64,000 bases of DNA from Gemmatimonadaceae bacterium. Its GTDB lineage: Bacteria > Gemmatimonadota > Gemmatimonadetes > Gemmatimonadales > Gemmatimonadaceae. The stretch is from the NCBI GenBank assembly GCA_019186945.1, contig JABAQJ010000003.1, forward strand, positions 164,531 through 228,530, written 5' to 3'. Both the position numbers and the translations under genes were made by a program. The notes beneath the pieces are model-generated. The model was not told the origin of the DNA, did no database searches, and was given only the letters and a program-made list of their open reading frames with translations. This document shows positions 55,548 to 64,000 of the stretch, one piece after another. Position 1 is the first letter of the stretch. Each line of letters opens with the position of its first letter.

Positions 55548-57971
55548 TTAGAACAGCTGGCCAAGCCTGAAATGTAACTGCCATTTCGGTTTCGGGCGCC
55601 CCGCCTGATCCAGGCGGTCGAACCCATACGCATAATCGATTCCGAGCGGCCCAAGGGGCGTCACTGTGGAGGCGCCGAATCCCGCACCCCGGAAGAGTCG
55701 CGTTGGGTCGATCTGTCGCGGATGCTTCCAGACATTGCCCGCGTCATAGAAAACGTTCAAATAGAGAGCTTGGCTGAGTCGCATTCCGATCTCGGCAGTC
55801 GTGGTGAAGAACGCCTTGCCGAACGAGCCGCGCTGGGCATTGAACGTGCTCGTCCCGGTAACGTACCCGTTAGGCGAGATCGAGAACTCCTCGTACCCGC
55901 GAAGTCGCTCGCCGAACTGTACGCCACCGAGCGCAAACTCCTGCGAGAAGAAGAAGGGCCCGGCATTGCCGAACAACGCGCCCGCCTTGGACGTCAGCCC
56001 GGCCACGAAGACGATCGCCTGCTGGCCCGGCTTCTTGCCACCCACACTCCCCAATGGAGCGTACACCGAGGTCTCGGTCGTATACCGCTGGAACGCAGAC
56101 GAACCGCCGAGTGGCCCACCGTTGAACGAAGCGGAGAAACTCTGTGATGCGCCAGCAGTGGGGAACGGTAGGTCGATACGGGTATCGCGCTGGAAGGTCA
56201 GGCCGAGCGTCGACCGGAATTGCCCGTTCCCGAACTCGGATCGTGCATCCCCAAGCAGTCCGCTCGTCCCGAACGCTACCGATTCACCGCCGTATGACAG
56301 GAAGACTCGCGAAAATCGTGACGCCGGAACTGGAAGTCCAACCTGCAGCGACGCGCCTGTCCGCAGCGATCGTCCGAAGTCCGCGATCACGTACCGGGTC
56401 TGTGTTCGGTATGCGGTGATGCTGCCGGAGACTTGCGACTGCCGGATCCGAGGGTCCGAGTACGTCAGATTGAAGTCGTTGAAGTATCGGCCGAACTGCC
56501 ACTGCAACGAACCGCGCTTGCACTGCCCGAACAGGTTCGGCTGGTCCAATCCGATAAACCCACCGACGCCGGTACCCTGGCCCATGGACGCACCGAAATT
56601 GACGTTCCCCGTCCGCTTCTCCTTCACCCGAAACACGATGTCCACGTCCCCATTCTCGTTCGCATTTCGCGTATCCGGCGGCGTCAACGGCGTCTCGAAA
56701 AACCCCATGTTACCGATGCTCTGCCAACTGCGAATCAGGCGGTCCTGGTTGAACACGTCGCCGGGAAGAATCACCAGATTGTCGCGTATGCAGGTCTCGC
56801 TCGTGTAGTCGTTGCCGACGATTTCGATGCGATTGATGATCGCCGGAGACCGCTCGTCGACCTCCCAGCGCAAATCAACGTAAGGCGTCGAGTCCGCTGA
56901 CACGCGTCGTTCGATGACTGGGCGTACGTTTGCGTAGATGTAGCCGTCGTTGCTGTACGCCGTCCTCACCTTGCTGGTCGCATCATCCCATCGACCCTGG
57001 TCGAACACATTCATGGGAACGGGTGAGCGACGCCTGATGAAATCGGTGATCCTGGAGGTGAAAGTGCGAGATTGATCGTCGAAGGGATAGAACAGCCGGA
57101 TGTCCTCGGACGAGAAATGCTTATTGCCGGCGGTTTCGAAATCGCCGATCCGATACTGCGCCCCTTCCACCACCGTCAGGTCGATCAGGGCTTTTCCTCG
57201 GTCTCGATCGATAATCAACGTGTCATGCCCCACGCGAAAATCGATGAAACCGCGCTGGGCATACAGTTGTGGAATGCGCTCGGAGAGATCCCCGGCGTAG
57301 TTGTCCTCATCGAACTCCCCGCGGCGCCACCACCAGAAGCCTTCCCGCTTGGTCTTCATCGCTCCGGCGATGTCGTCGGCCTTCAGGTGGGTGTTCCCGC
57401 CGATGCGAATGCCGGAAATCGCCAGCCGCCGTCCCTCGTCGACCCGGAAAACCAAACGGACCGCGTCATCACCGACAACGGTCGTTTCGGCCTGCACGCG
57501 AGCAAGGAAGTAGCCGTTTTTCTCGTAAGTCGAGTCGATTCGCTGTATTGCGCGGGCGACGCTCGCGGGATCCAGTGGACGAGTTAGCGGAAGCTCCGCC
57601 TTGTCGTGAATCCCTGCGGAGCGTAACCGGTCGACGCCTTCGACCGCGGATTCCACGAGCACCGGTCGTTCCTTCACGTTTACCCAAATGAGGGCTGTGT
57701 CCTGGTTTGCGGTGACGTCGCAAGTCAGAGCGACATCGTCGAACTCGCCCGTGGCATAGAGGGCTCGCAGGGCATTCTGCACGATTCGGAAGTTCAGCTG
57801 CGTTCCGGCCGTCAGCCCGATGCTGCTGCGAATCGTTCCCGCATCTACTCGACGATTCCCGCGAACCGCGATCGAATCCGGCCTGGCACAGCGCCCCTCA
57901 CCCGGAGTTTGCCCGGACGCGGTCGCGGCTACGAGGATCATCAACAATGCAAGGCAAATCGGTCGCTTCAT
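55548..57971 (-). CDS. bamA: Outer membrane assembly factor BamA
   Basis: Core of the BAM complex that inserts beta-barrel proteins. The 807 residues comprise a signal peptide (MKRPICLALLMILVAATASG), POTRA domains (about 30-410, e.g. IAVRGNRRVDAGTIRSSIGL, ISGIRIGGNTHLKADDI, YRIGDFETAGNKHFS), and a C-terminal barrel with the Bac_surface_Ag motifs (GTGVGGFIGLDQPNLFGQCKRGSL, FGASTVTPLGPLGIDYAYGFD). It ends in a C-terminal Phe, typical of outer-membrane proteins. I use ATG 57971; an open frame reaches 58034 but the signal peptide starts at 57971. Confidence 0.95.
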   Translation of the reverse strand: MKRPICLALLMILVAATASGQTPGEGRCARPDSIAVRGNRRVDAGTIRSSIGLTAGTQLNFRIVQNALRALYATGEFDDVALTCDVTANQDTALIWVNVKERPVLVESAVEGVDRLRSAGIHDKAELPLTRPLDPASVARAIQRIDSTYEKNGYFLARVQAETTVVGDDAVRLVFRVDEGRRLAISGIRIGGNTHLKADDIAGAMKTKREGFWWWRRGEFDEDNYAGDLSERIPQLYAQRGFIDFRVGHDTLIIDRDRGKALIDLTVVEGAQYRIGDFETAGNKHFSSEDIRLFYPFDDQSRTFTSRITDFIRRRSPVPMNVFDQGRWDDATSKVRTAYSNDGYIYANVRPVIERRVSADSTPYVDLRWEVDERSPAIINRIEIVGNDYTSETCIRDNLVILPGDVFNQDRLIRSWQSIGNMGFFETPLTPPDTRNANENGDVDIVFRVKEKRTGNVNFGASMGQGTGVGGFIGLDQPNLFGQCKRGSLQWQFGRYFNDFNLTYSDPRIRQSQVSGSITAYRTQTRYVIADFGRSLRTGASLQVGLPVPASRFSRVFLSYGGESVAFGTSGLLGDARSEFGNGQFRSTLGLTFQRDTRIDLPFPTAGASQSFSASFNGGPLGGSSAFQRYTTETSVYAPLGSVGGKKPGQQAIVFVAGLTSKAGALFGNAGPFFFSQEFALGGVQFGERLRGYEEFSISPNGYVTGTSTFNAQRGSFGKAFFTTTAEIGMRLSQALYLNVFYDAGNVWKHPRQIDPTRLFRGAGFGASTVTPLGPLGIDYAYGFDRLDQAGRPKPKWQLHFRLGQLF

Positions 57972-57980
57972 AAGCGGGCA

Positions 57981-57986
57981 AATATA
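57981..57986 (-). promoter_or_regulatory. Possible -10 / TAnnTTTG element before bamA
   Basis: On the - strand, TATATTTG lies ten bases before the bamA ATG. It matches a -10 TATATT, and also the TAnnTTTG element known from Bacteroidetes promoters. No good -35 lies 17 bases upstream, since the position falls in the clpC terminator. If used, the transcript would be nearly leaderless. Low confidence. Confidence 0.3.
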
Positions 57987-57996
57987 CACAAAGACA

Positions 57997-58024
57997 ACCG
58001 GCCGGGTTCGGAAACCCGGCCGGT
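57997..58024 (-). terminator. Perfect 12-bp hairpin terminator after clpC
   Basis: ACCGGCCGGGTT (57997-58008) pairs perfectly with AACCCGGCCGGT (58013-58024) across a CGGA loop. On the - strand it is followed by a T-rich stretch (TGTCTTTGTG). It separates clpC from bamA and marks the end of the lolE-lolD-mcsA-mcsB-clpC transcript. Confidence 0.85.
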
Positions 58025-58052
58025 CATTCGACACCCCACGCCATGAAATCGC

Positions 58053-60554
58053 TTACGCCTTGGGCGTCCCCGTTGGCACGCGAAACTCGAGCCGGTCCCC
58101 TTCGGGAGCGACGTCCACCTCAATCTCTTCGCCTTTCGCAAACTCGCCCAGGAGGATCTTCTCGCTCAATGGATCTTCGATGTATCTCTGGATCGCCCGC
58201 TTCAACGGTCGCGCCCCGTACTGCTCGTCAAACCCGTGGGATACCAGGAAATCGGATGCGGCCTCCGACAACCGAAGTGTCAGCTCTTCGTCGGCCAGAC
58301 GCTTCTGCACCTCCTTGAGGAGGATCCCCACGATCTCCCGGATGTGCTCCTTGCTGAGCGGGTGGAACACGATCACGTCGTCGAGCCGATTGAGGAACTC
58401 CGGATTGAATGTGTGGTTCATCTCCTCCTTCACCTTTTCCGCCATCCGCTCGAAGCTCGCGCGAGAATCCGGCGATGCAAAGCCAAGGGATCGATTCTTC
58501 GTGATATCCTTGGCGCCCACGTTCGAGGTCATGATCACCACCGTGTTCTTGAAATCGATCACACGGCCGTAATTGTCCGTCAGGTGCCCTTCATCGAGTA
58601 CCTGGAGCAGGATGTTGAAAACATCCGGGTGGGCCTTTTCGATCTCGTCGAGCAGCACGACGCTGTATGGTTTGCGCCGCACGGCCTTGGTGAGCGTTCC
58701 CGAGTCCTCGTAGCCGACGTAACCCGGTGGTGCACCGATAAGGCGGGACACCGAGAACTTCTCCATGTACTCGCTCATGTCGACGCGAATCAGCGCCGAG
58801 GCGTCGGCGAACAGGAACCGGGCCAGGGCACGAGCGAGCTCCGTCTTTCCAACGCCCGTCGGCCCGGAAAAGATGAACGATCCGATCGGGCGCTTGGGAT
58901 CCTTCAAGCCAGCGCGGCTCCGGCGAATCGACCGTGCGATGGCCTTGATCGCGTCATCCTGCGCCACGACCGACGCGTGCAATTCCTCTTCCATGCGGAG
59001 GAGTCGAGAGCTCTCGGCTTCCTGCAGTCGGGTAACCGGAATGCCCGTCCACCGGCTGACAATGAACGCAATTTCCTCTTCGCGCAGAACCGGCCGGTGC
59101 GATTGACGTCGCAGTTCCCATTCTTCCTGCTTCTTGCGGATATCGCCCTGGAGCTCGCGCTCCCGGTCGCGTAGGGCAGCCGCACGCTCGAAGTTTTGGT
59201 CGCGTACCGACGTCTCCTTCTCCAAGTTGACCTGTTCGAGCTGTTCCTTGAGTAACGAGACTTCCTGCGGCGGTACCTGGGCGGCCAAGCGGGCTCTGGC
59301 ACCGGCCTCGTCGATGACGTCGATGGCCTTGTCCGGCAGGAATCGGTCGGTGATGTAGCGCTCCGACAGCTTGGCGGCGGCCACCAATGCGTCGTCAGGG
59401 ATGTCCACGCGGTGATGGTCCTCGTACTTCTTCCGAAGTCCCTTGAGGATCTCGATGGTCTCCTCGATCGAGGGCGGGTCGACGATCACCGTCTGAAAGC
59501 GGCGTTCGAGCGCACCGTCCTTTTCGATGTACTTCCGGTATTCGTTCAACGTCGAGGCACCGACGCACTGCAGTTCACCGCGCGCCAGCGCCGGTTTCAA
59601 CATGTTGCTCGCGTCGATTGCGCCTTCGGCTGCTCCCGCTCCAACCAGAGTGTGCAATTCATCGATGAACAGGATCACGTTACGGTTCTGCGCGATCTCG
59701 TTCATTACCGCCTTGAGACGTTCCTCGAACTGGCCGCGGTACTTGGTTCCGGCGATCACTGCAGCCATGTCGAGCGACAGCACGCGATGCTCGCGCAGCG
59801 CATCGGGGCACTCGCCCGTGGCAATCAGCTGCGCCAGTCCTTCGACGATCGCGGTCTTCCCGACGCCTGGCTCGCCGATGAGCACGGGATTGTTCTTCTT
59901 GCGTCTGGTAAGGATCTCCATCACGCGCTGGATTTCCTTCGCGCGCCCGATAGTGGGATCCAGTTGTCCCTCCGATGCCAGTTGCGTCAGGTCGCGACAG
60001 AAATGGTCGAGCGCCGGAGTCTTGGACTTTTTCTCTCCCTTGGGAGCCGCTTGGGGAGCCTGACCGGTGCCCTGCTGGGCGGAAGGCGCCGTGCCTCCCT
60101 GTTGCGGCATCTCAGTGCCTAACAAGCGCAGCGTTTCGGCGCGTGCTGCGTCGAGGTTCACGCCCGCGTCCGTCAGAACCTGAGCCGCAATACCCTTCTC
60201 TTCGCGCAACAGCCCGAGCAGCAGATGCTCCGTGCCGACGTAGGAGTGATTCAGTTCGCGAGCCTCGCTCATCGCGAGTTCCAGCACCTTCTTGGCACGC
60301 GACGTATACGGCAGATCCGGCCCCGCCGCCTGGGCCGCTTTCCCCTTCTTGACGGTCTCTTCGATCTTCTGCTGGACCTCTTCGAGGTCGACACTGAGGT
60401 TCTGCAGCACGGTGGCTGCGACGCCCTCCCCTTCCCGAATGAGCCCCAGAAGAATGTGCTCTGTGCCGACGTACTCGTGATGCAGCCGTTGCGCCTCTTC
60501 GCGCGCCATCTGCAGGACTTTCCGAACTCGTTCGGTGAAGTTGTAACCGTTCAT
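58053..60554 (-). CDS. clpC: ATP-dependent Clp protease ATPase subunit ClpC
   Basis: AAA+ unfoldase that feeds ClpP. From ATG 60554 it has 833 residues: two Clp_N repeats ([38 protein letters not shown]), AAA1 with Walker A GEPGVGKT, a UVR coiled-coil insert ([25 protein letters not shown]), AAA2 with [11 protein letters not shown], and the C-terminal D2-small domain. The UVR insert and McsA/McsB neighbours identify ClpC rather than ClpA/B. ClpC recognises phospho-arginine-tagged proteins in Bacillus. An open frame to 60623 is not the start. Confidence 0.97.
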   Translation of the reverse strand: MNGYNFTERVRKVLQMAREEAQRLHHEYVGTEHILLGLIREGEGVAATVLQNLSVDLEEVQQKIEETVKKGKAAQAAGPDLPYTSRAKKVLELAMSEARELNHSYVGTEHLLLGLLREEKGIAAQVLTDAGVNLDAARAETLRLLGTEMPQQGGTAPSAQQGTGQAPQAAPKGEKKSKTPALDHFCRDLTQLASEGQLDPTIGRAKEIQRVMEILTRRKKNNPVLIGEPGVGKTAIVEGLAQLIATGECPDALREHRVLSLDMAAVIAGTKYRGQFEERLKAVMNEIAQNRNVILFIDELHTLVGAGAAEGAIDASNMLKPALARGELQCVGASTLNEYRKYIEKDGALERRFQTVIVDPPSIEETIEILKGLRKKYEDHHRVDIPDDALVAAAKLSERYITDRFLPDKAIDVIDEAGARARLAAQVPPQEVSLLKEQLEQVNLEKETSVRDQNFERAAALRDRERELQGDIRKKQEEWELRRQSHRPVLREEEIAFIVSRWTGIPVTRLQEAESSRLLRMEEELHASVVAQDDAIKAIARSIRRSRAGLKDPKRPIGSFIFSGPTGVGKTELARALARFLFADASALIRVDMSEYMEKFSVSRLIGAPPGYVGYEDSGTLTKAVRRKPYSVVLLDEIEKAHPDVFNILLQVLDEGHLTDNYGRVIDFKNTVVIMTSNVGAKDITKNRSLGFASPDSRASFERMAEKVKEEMNHTFNPEFLNRLDDVIVFHPLSKEHIREIVGILLKEVQKRLADEELTLRLSEAASDFLVSHGFDEQYGARPLKRAIQRYIEDPLSEKILLGEFAKGEEIEVDVAPEGDRLEFRVPTGTPKA

Positions 60555-60579
60555 GACTCTCAATTCGGATCGCGTCGCG

Positions 60580-61662
60580 TTACACGCGCGGACCCGCCTC
60601 TGCAGCAAGCGCCTGACGGACATAGCGCGCTCGCGCCACGTTCGCCTCGCTCTCGGTCAGTGCGTGCCCCTCGGCGGTCGCCAAATGGGCGGACTGGCAG
60701 TAGATCAGGAGCTTGTTGAGCGTATAGACACTGAGTCCCGTAATCAGTTTCAACCCCACTGCAAGCCGTACGCCGCTCAGGAAGTTCATCGCCTCGTCAA
60801 ACGTCAGACTCCTCGCGAACCGCAGCGTTCCGTAGGCTCTCCAGAGCTTGTCCTCAATAATATAACCGGCGTCTCTCCACAGCACGCGCCGCGCCTCATG
60901 CTCCCGCTGGATCACGTGACGGACAATCCGCGACAGATCTTCGGCAAGCTCCGCTTCGCTGCGTCCAAGGGTCGTCTGGTTGGAGATCTGGAAGAAGTTG
61001 CCGATCACTTCGCTCCCCTCGCCATACAGACCGCGGTACGTAAGACCCATCTGGTGCAGGCCGTTCAGCACCTTGCCGATTTCCTTGGTGAGCACTAATC
61101 CCGGGAGGTGTATCAGGACGGAGGCGCGCATCCCGGTCCCCGTATTGGTGGGACAGGCCGTGAGAAACCCGAACTCCCGGTGATACGCGTAGGGGATACG
61201 CGCCCCGAGTTCGCGATCCAGACGTGACACCGCATCGAGTGCCGCGGCGACGTCGAAACCGGGGCACATGACCTGCAAGCGGAGATGGTCCTCCTCGTTG
61301 ATCATGACGCCCACGCCAGCGCCTAACGCCACGGCTGCGCCAGTTCGGCCAGTGGGCGCGTCCAAGCCGGCGAGTTCCCGGCTTACCAGATGCCGTTCGT
61401 GCAGAAGCGCCCGCTCGGCAAGCCCTAGCTGATCCAGCCGGAGGAGCGTGCTGCCCTCGAGGCTTGGCACCATGGGGAGCGCTTCGCGTACCTGCGAGAA
61501 AATGCGGAGACGCTCGCCTTCACGCGCCCTGCTCGCGAAGGCGTACCCCTCCACGTTTCGCGCGAGTCGGATCCGGGTTGACAGCACGACGTCAGAGTGC
61601 TCCCCCGAAGCGTCCAGCCATCCGGCACCACCATCAGGAAGGAGCGAGAGGTCGAGCGTCAT
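60580..61662 (-). CDS. mcsB: Protein arginine kinase McsB
   Basis: Phosphorylates arginine residues to mark proteins for ClpC. The 360 residues have the phosphagen-kinase fold motifs VVLSTRIRLARNVEG (27-40), INEEDHLRLQ (121-130) and the active-site Cys170 in GFLTACPTNTGTGMRASV. Start overlaps the mcsA stop (ATGA). The gene is 25 bases before clpC. Confidence 0.95.
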   Translation of the reverse strand: MTLDLSLLPDGGAGWLDASGEHSDVVLSTRIRLARNVEGYAFASRAREGERLRIFSQVREALPMVPSLEGSTLLRLDQLGLAERALLHERHLVSRELAGLDAPTGRTGAAVALGAGVGVMINEEDHLRLQVMCPGFDVAAALDAVSRLDRELGARIPYAYHREFGFLTACPTNTGTGMRASVLIHLPGLVLTKEIGKVLNGLHQMGLTYRGLYGEGSEVIGNFFQISNQTTLGRSEAELAEDLSRIVRHVIQREHEARRVLWRDAGYIIEDKLWRAYGTLRFARSLTFDEAMNFLSGVRLAVGLKLITGLSVYTLNKLLIYCQSAHLATAEGHALTESEANVARARYVRQALAAEAGPRV

Positions 61663-62147
61663 TCGAGTACCCGCAGCTGGTCGCGGAGGCTTGCTGCCAG
61701 CTCAAACTCCTCGTTCGCTATTGCCCGCCGCAGCCGGTCCCGCAGATCCCCCACCGAGGCCGGGCCTTCGACTGTGTCCGGTGCCGGTGGCGCGTACGTC
61801 CGCCCGACATGCTTGGCGCTGTGGTGCACGCGGCGCAGCAGCTCTCGCAGTGGCGTCTCGAACGTTTCGTAGCAGTGTGCGCATCCCAGACGACCGGTCG
61901 CGCGAAAGTCCTTGAGTGTCATCCGGCAGAACCCACAAGCCATCGCGTCGATCTGTTCCGCCGTTGCCTGCTGCTGAACGGAATGAAGGAACTCCCCAAG
62001 GAGGTTCTTGGGCGGCGTCGTCACCGTCGTCTCCACGCCGCGCTCCGCCGCACACCGCGGACACAAGTGCAGCATCGTCACGTCGCCCTTGACGACGTGC
62101 GTCAGTTGAACGGTGGCTTCCTGCTCGCGGCACACGTCGCAGATCAT
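61659..62147 (-). CDS. mcsA: McsA, zinc-binding activator of McsB
   Basis: Activator of McsB and ClpC. The 162 residues contain four CxxC motifs (CDVC, CPRC, CGFC, CAHC) for zinc binding, a linker, and a C-terminal UVR domain (LRDRLRRAIANEEFELAASLRDQLRVLE). All parts of McsA are present. ATG 62147 overlaps the lolD stop by TGATG. No ctsR repressor gene lies in front, unlike in Firmicutes. Confidence 0.92.
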   Translation of the reverse strand: MICDVCREQEATVQLTHVVKGDVTMLHLCPRCAAERGVETTVTTPPKNLLGEFLHSVQQQATAEQIDAMACGFCRMTLKDFRATGRLGCAHCYETFETPLRELLRRVHHSAKHVGRTYAPPAPDTVEGPASVGDLRDRLRRAIANEEFELAASLRDQLRVLE

Positions 62148-62845
62148 CAGGTCACGGCTCCTCGAACATCAGTTTCGGCGAGTCTACCCTCTTCCAACAG
62201 GAGTGTACGATCCGCGCGGGCCGCAAGCGAGCGATTGTGCGTTACGACGACCATGCCGATCTCCAGGTCTCGCGCCAACTGAGCCAGCAGATCATGCAGC
62301 ATTTCCGCATTCTGGTGATCGAGGTTTCCCGATGGCTCGTCGGCCAGGAGAAGGACCGGATCCATCGCCAGGGCACGAGCGACCGCCGTCCGTTGCTGTT
62401 CGCCGCCGGACAGCTCCGCCGGCCGATGGTGCATGCGCCCCGTGAGCCCCACTCTGCCCAAGAGCAGCTCGGCGCGGCTTCGCGCATCCCTCTCGTCCGT
62501 CCCCGCAATACGAAGAGGCATCATGACGTTTTCCAGCGCCGTAAACTCGCGGAGCAAGTGATGGAACTGGAAGATGAAACCGATCTTCCGATTGCGAATC
62601 GTCGCCAACTCATCGTCGTTCGCGTGCGACAGCGACACGCCGTCCACCAGGACTTCGCCACGCGTGGGTCGATCGAGCGCACCGCAAACATGGAGAAGAG
62701 TGCTCTTCCCGGCACCGCTCGCGCCAACGATCGCCACCATCTCGCCTCGCAACAACGTCAGGTTGACCCCGTTGAGAACATGGATCACCCCACCATCTCC
62801 ACCCCGGAACGAACGGACGATATCGCGAGCATGCAGGACTGCCAT
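62147..62845 (-). CDS. lolD: Lipoprotein-releasing ABC transporter ATPase LolD
   Basis: ATPase of the LolCDE/LolFD lipoprotein sorting system. From ATG 62845 the protein has 232 residues: Walker A GASGAGKST, Q-loop FIFQFHHLL, signature ELSGGEQQR, Walker B LLLADEPSGNLDH, and the switch VVTHNRSLA. The open frame extends upstream within the permease gene but is a shadow. Gap of 14 bases to the permease stop. It precedes mcsA. Confidence 0.93.
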   Translation of the reverse strand: MAVLHARDIVRSFRGGDGGVIHVLNGVNLTLLRGEMVAIVGASGAGKSTLLHVCGALDRPTRGEVLVDGVSLSHANDDELATIRNRKIGFIFQFHHLLREFTALENVMMPLRIAGTDERDARSRAELLLGRVGLTGRMHHRPAELSGGEQQRTAVARALAMDPVLLLADEPSGNLDHQNAEMLHDLLAQLARDLEIGMVVVTHNRSLAARADRTLLLEEGRLAETDVRGAVT

Positions 62846-62859
62846 CCCGTTCTTGCCTC

Positions 62860-64000
62860 CTACTCGTGTCGGATTGCCTCGATCGGGTACAACTTCGCAG
62901 CCTGCTGCGCCGGATACAGCGTCGCCAGAGACGCAATGACGATACTGGCCAGAATGGTCAGTCCCACATCCAGCGGCTGAAGCGTCACCGGCAGGTGATC
63001 GATCATGTAGATCTCCGGATTCAACTTGATCAACTTGTACGTTCCCACCAGCACGGCAACGACGAGGCCAACGGCCACACCTAACGCCGTCCCGAACATC
63101 CCGATCACCAGTCCCTGGGTAAAGAATACCCGCCGCACCGAGCGAGCGGACATCCCCATGGCCTTCAGGATACCGATCTCCCGCGTCTTGTCCGCGACAA
63201 CCATCGTCAGGTTGCTGACGATGTTGAACGCCGCGACGATCACGATCAGGAGGAGAATCACCCCCATGCCGAGTTTTTCCAGCTTCAGTGCCTGAAAGAG
63301 CGACGAGTTCTGCTCCTGCCAATCCACGGTGCGGAACGGGTAACGCAACAACTCCGCGAGTCGCTCGGACACGGAGCGCGCACTCCAGCGATCGGTCGTC
63401 TTGACCTCGATTCCCGTGACGGCATCTGCGTAGCCGGCCAGGTCCTGCGCGGCCGCCAAGGCGGTATACACGTATGCGTTGTCGTACTCATACATGCCCG
63501 AATCGAAGATGCCGGTAACCTCAAAACGCACCGGTCGAGGGACGAATGAGCCGGTGACTGGGCTCACCTGTGCCGATCCAAGCGTCAACAGGGTGATCGA
63601 ATCACCCGGATATACGTTCAGCCGCTGAGACAACAGCTTCCCGAGTACGACACCGCGCTGCGCCCCGTCAGAACTGGCAAATCGGAAATCCCCTTGGACG
63701 GCCCGGTCGCGAATGGTCGTCACATCGGGAGCGCCGCGACCCTGCGGGTCGATTCCCATGATGTACGTCCCCGTCACGTAGTCGTGGCCCGAACTGATTA
63801 CTCCCTGCGTCAGCACGAACGGAGCGGCCGCAACCACGCCATCGGTGGCCTTGACCCTCTCGAGTGCGCTTCGCCAATCCGCCATCTTCATGTCCTCGCC
63901 GTAGGTGAGGACGCGGACGTCCGGGCTGCCAACCAGGATCTTCTCCCGAAGGTCACGCTGCAGGCCGGTCATGACTCCCATTACGACGATCAGGGCGCTG
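62860..64000 (-). CDS. lolE: LolC/LolE-type lipoprotein-releasing permease, 5' end cut by window
   Basis: Membrane permease of the Lol system that extracts lipoproteins from the inner membrane. The visible 380 residues include the start of the periplasmic MacB-like domain (TGLQRDLREKILVGSPDVRVLTYGED) and, near the C-terminus, three hydrophobic segments of the FtsX domain with LMVV-type motifs (TREIGILKAMGMSARSVRRVFFTQGLVIG, ATLYPAQQAAKLYPIEAIRHE). The frame continues beyond base 64000, where the first membrane segment is expected. LolC, LolE or LolF cannot be told apart on this part. Confidence 0.9.
   Translation of the reverse strand, partial: SALIVVMGVMTGLQRDLREKILVGSPDVRVLTYGEDMKMADWRSALERVKATDGVVAAAPFVLTQGVISSGHDYVTGTYIMGIDPQGRGAPDVTTIRDRAVQGDFRFASSDGAQRGVVLGKLLSQRLNVYPGDSITLLTLGSAQVSPVTGSFVPRPVRFEVTGIFDSGMYEYDNAYVYTALAAAQDLAGYADAVTGIEVKTTDRWSARSVSERLAELLRYPFRTVDWQEQNSSLFQALKLEKLGMGVILLLIVIVAAFNIVSNLTMVVADKTREIGILKAMGMSARSVRRVFFTQGLVIGMFGTALGVAVGLVVAVLVGTYKLIKLNPEIYMIDHLPVTLQPLDVGLTILASIVIASLATLYPAQQAAKLYPIEAIRHE

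Noticed and set aside
62846-63322. N-terminal extension of lolD over the permease gene
   Set aside because: LolD begins at ATG 62845; upstream residues are a shadow of the permease.

Overview
The window is gene-dense, high-GC DNA (low-to-mid 60s percent G+C by impression) from a diderm bacterium, most likely a member of Gemmatimonadota. The pointers are a full set of LPS/lipid A and Lol/Lpt/Bam envelope genes, together with an LpxC-FabZ fusion, futalosine-route menaquinone genes, a bacillithiol gene (bshC) and an McsA-McsB-ClpC arginine-phosphorylation operon. The assignment is inference from gene content, not from a phylogenetic marker search.

Every gene left of about 27.8 kb lies on the + strand and every gene right of 28.2 kb lies on the - strand. 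In the only long intergenic gap, where the two gene arrays converge, is a 28-bp sequence at 28088-28115 that reads as a chromosomal dif site: one 11-bp arm, as I recall it, is identical to the XerD-side arm of Bacillus subtilis dif, and the site matches E. coli dif at about 20 of 28 positions. The window therefore probably spans the replication terminus. An octamer, CGTTAGGC, recurs about 15 times and points towards this site in 13 of the 15 copies, so it is a candidate FtsK-orienting or architecture-imparting sequence.

Left arm (+): fatty-acid synthesis (fabH partial, fabD, fabG, acpP, fabF); menaquinone by the futalosine route (mqnE, mqnA, mqnC); ispF, a DedA protein and a Xer recombinase; a TrpG/PabA amidotransferase and an M19 dipeptidase; a tightly overlapping Kdo/LPS-export operon (kdsB, pyrG, kdsA, kdsC, kdsD, lptC, an lptA-like gene, lptB, rpoN); a glycosyltransferase locus with CsbB-like, YfhO-like, GT4, UPF0104 and DPM1-like genes; and dapF.

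Right arm (-), read from the terminus outwards: a YfgM-like TPR gene, tRNA-Arg(CCU), then an operon led by a DUF512 radical-SAM gene (DUF512, der, plsY, gpsA, merR-type, surE, pcm, an orphan, acyP, apt); an exported TPR protein, larC, a threonine synthase, uvrC, murJ, bshC, rlmH and a glutamate dehydrogenase; the outer-membrane biogenesis operon bamA, skp, lpxD, lpxC-fabZ, lpxA, a GnnA-like oxidoreductase, lpxB, a DUF374 acyltransferase and lpxK; then clpC, mcsB, mcsA, lolD and a partial lolC/E.

The theme is envelope construction: acyl chains (fab), Kdo and lipid A assembly, LPS export (Lpt), lipoprotein sorting (Lol), beta-barrel insertion (Bam), lipid II flipping (MurJ) and surface glycosylation. 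No CRISPR array, rRNA, insertion sequence or prophage was seen.
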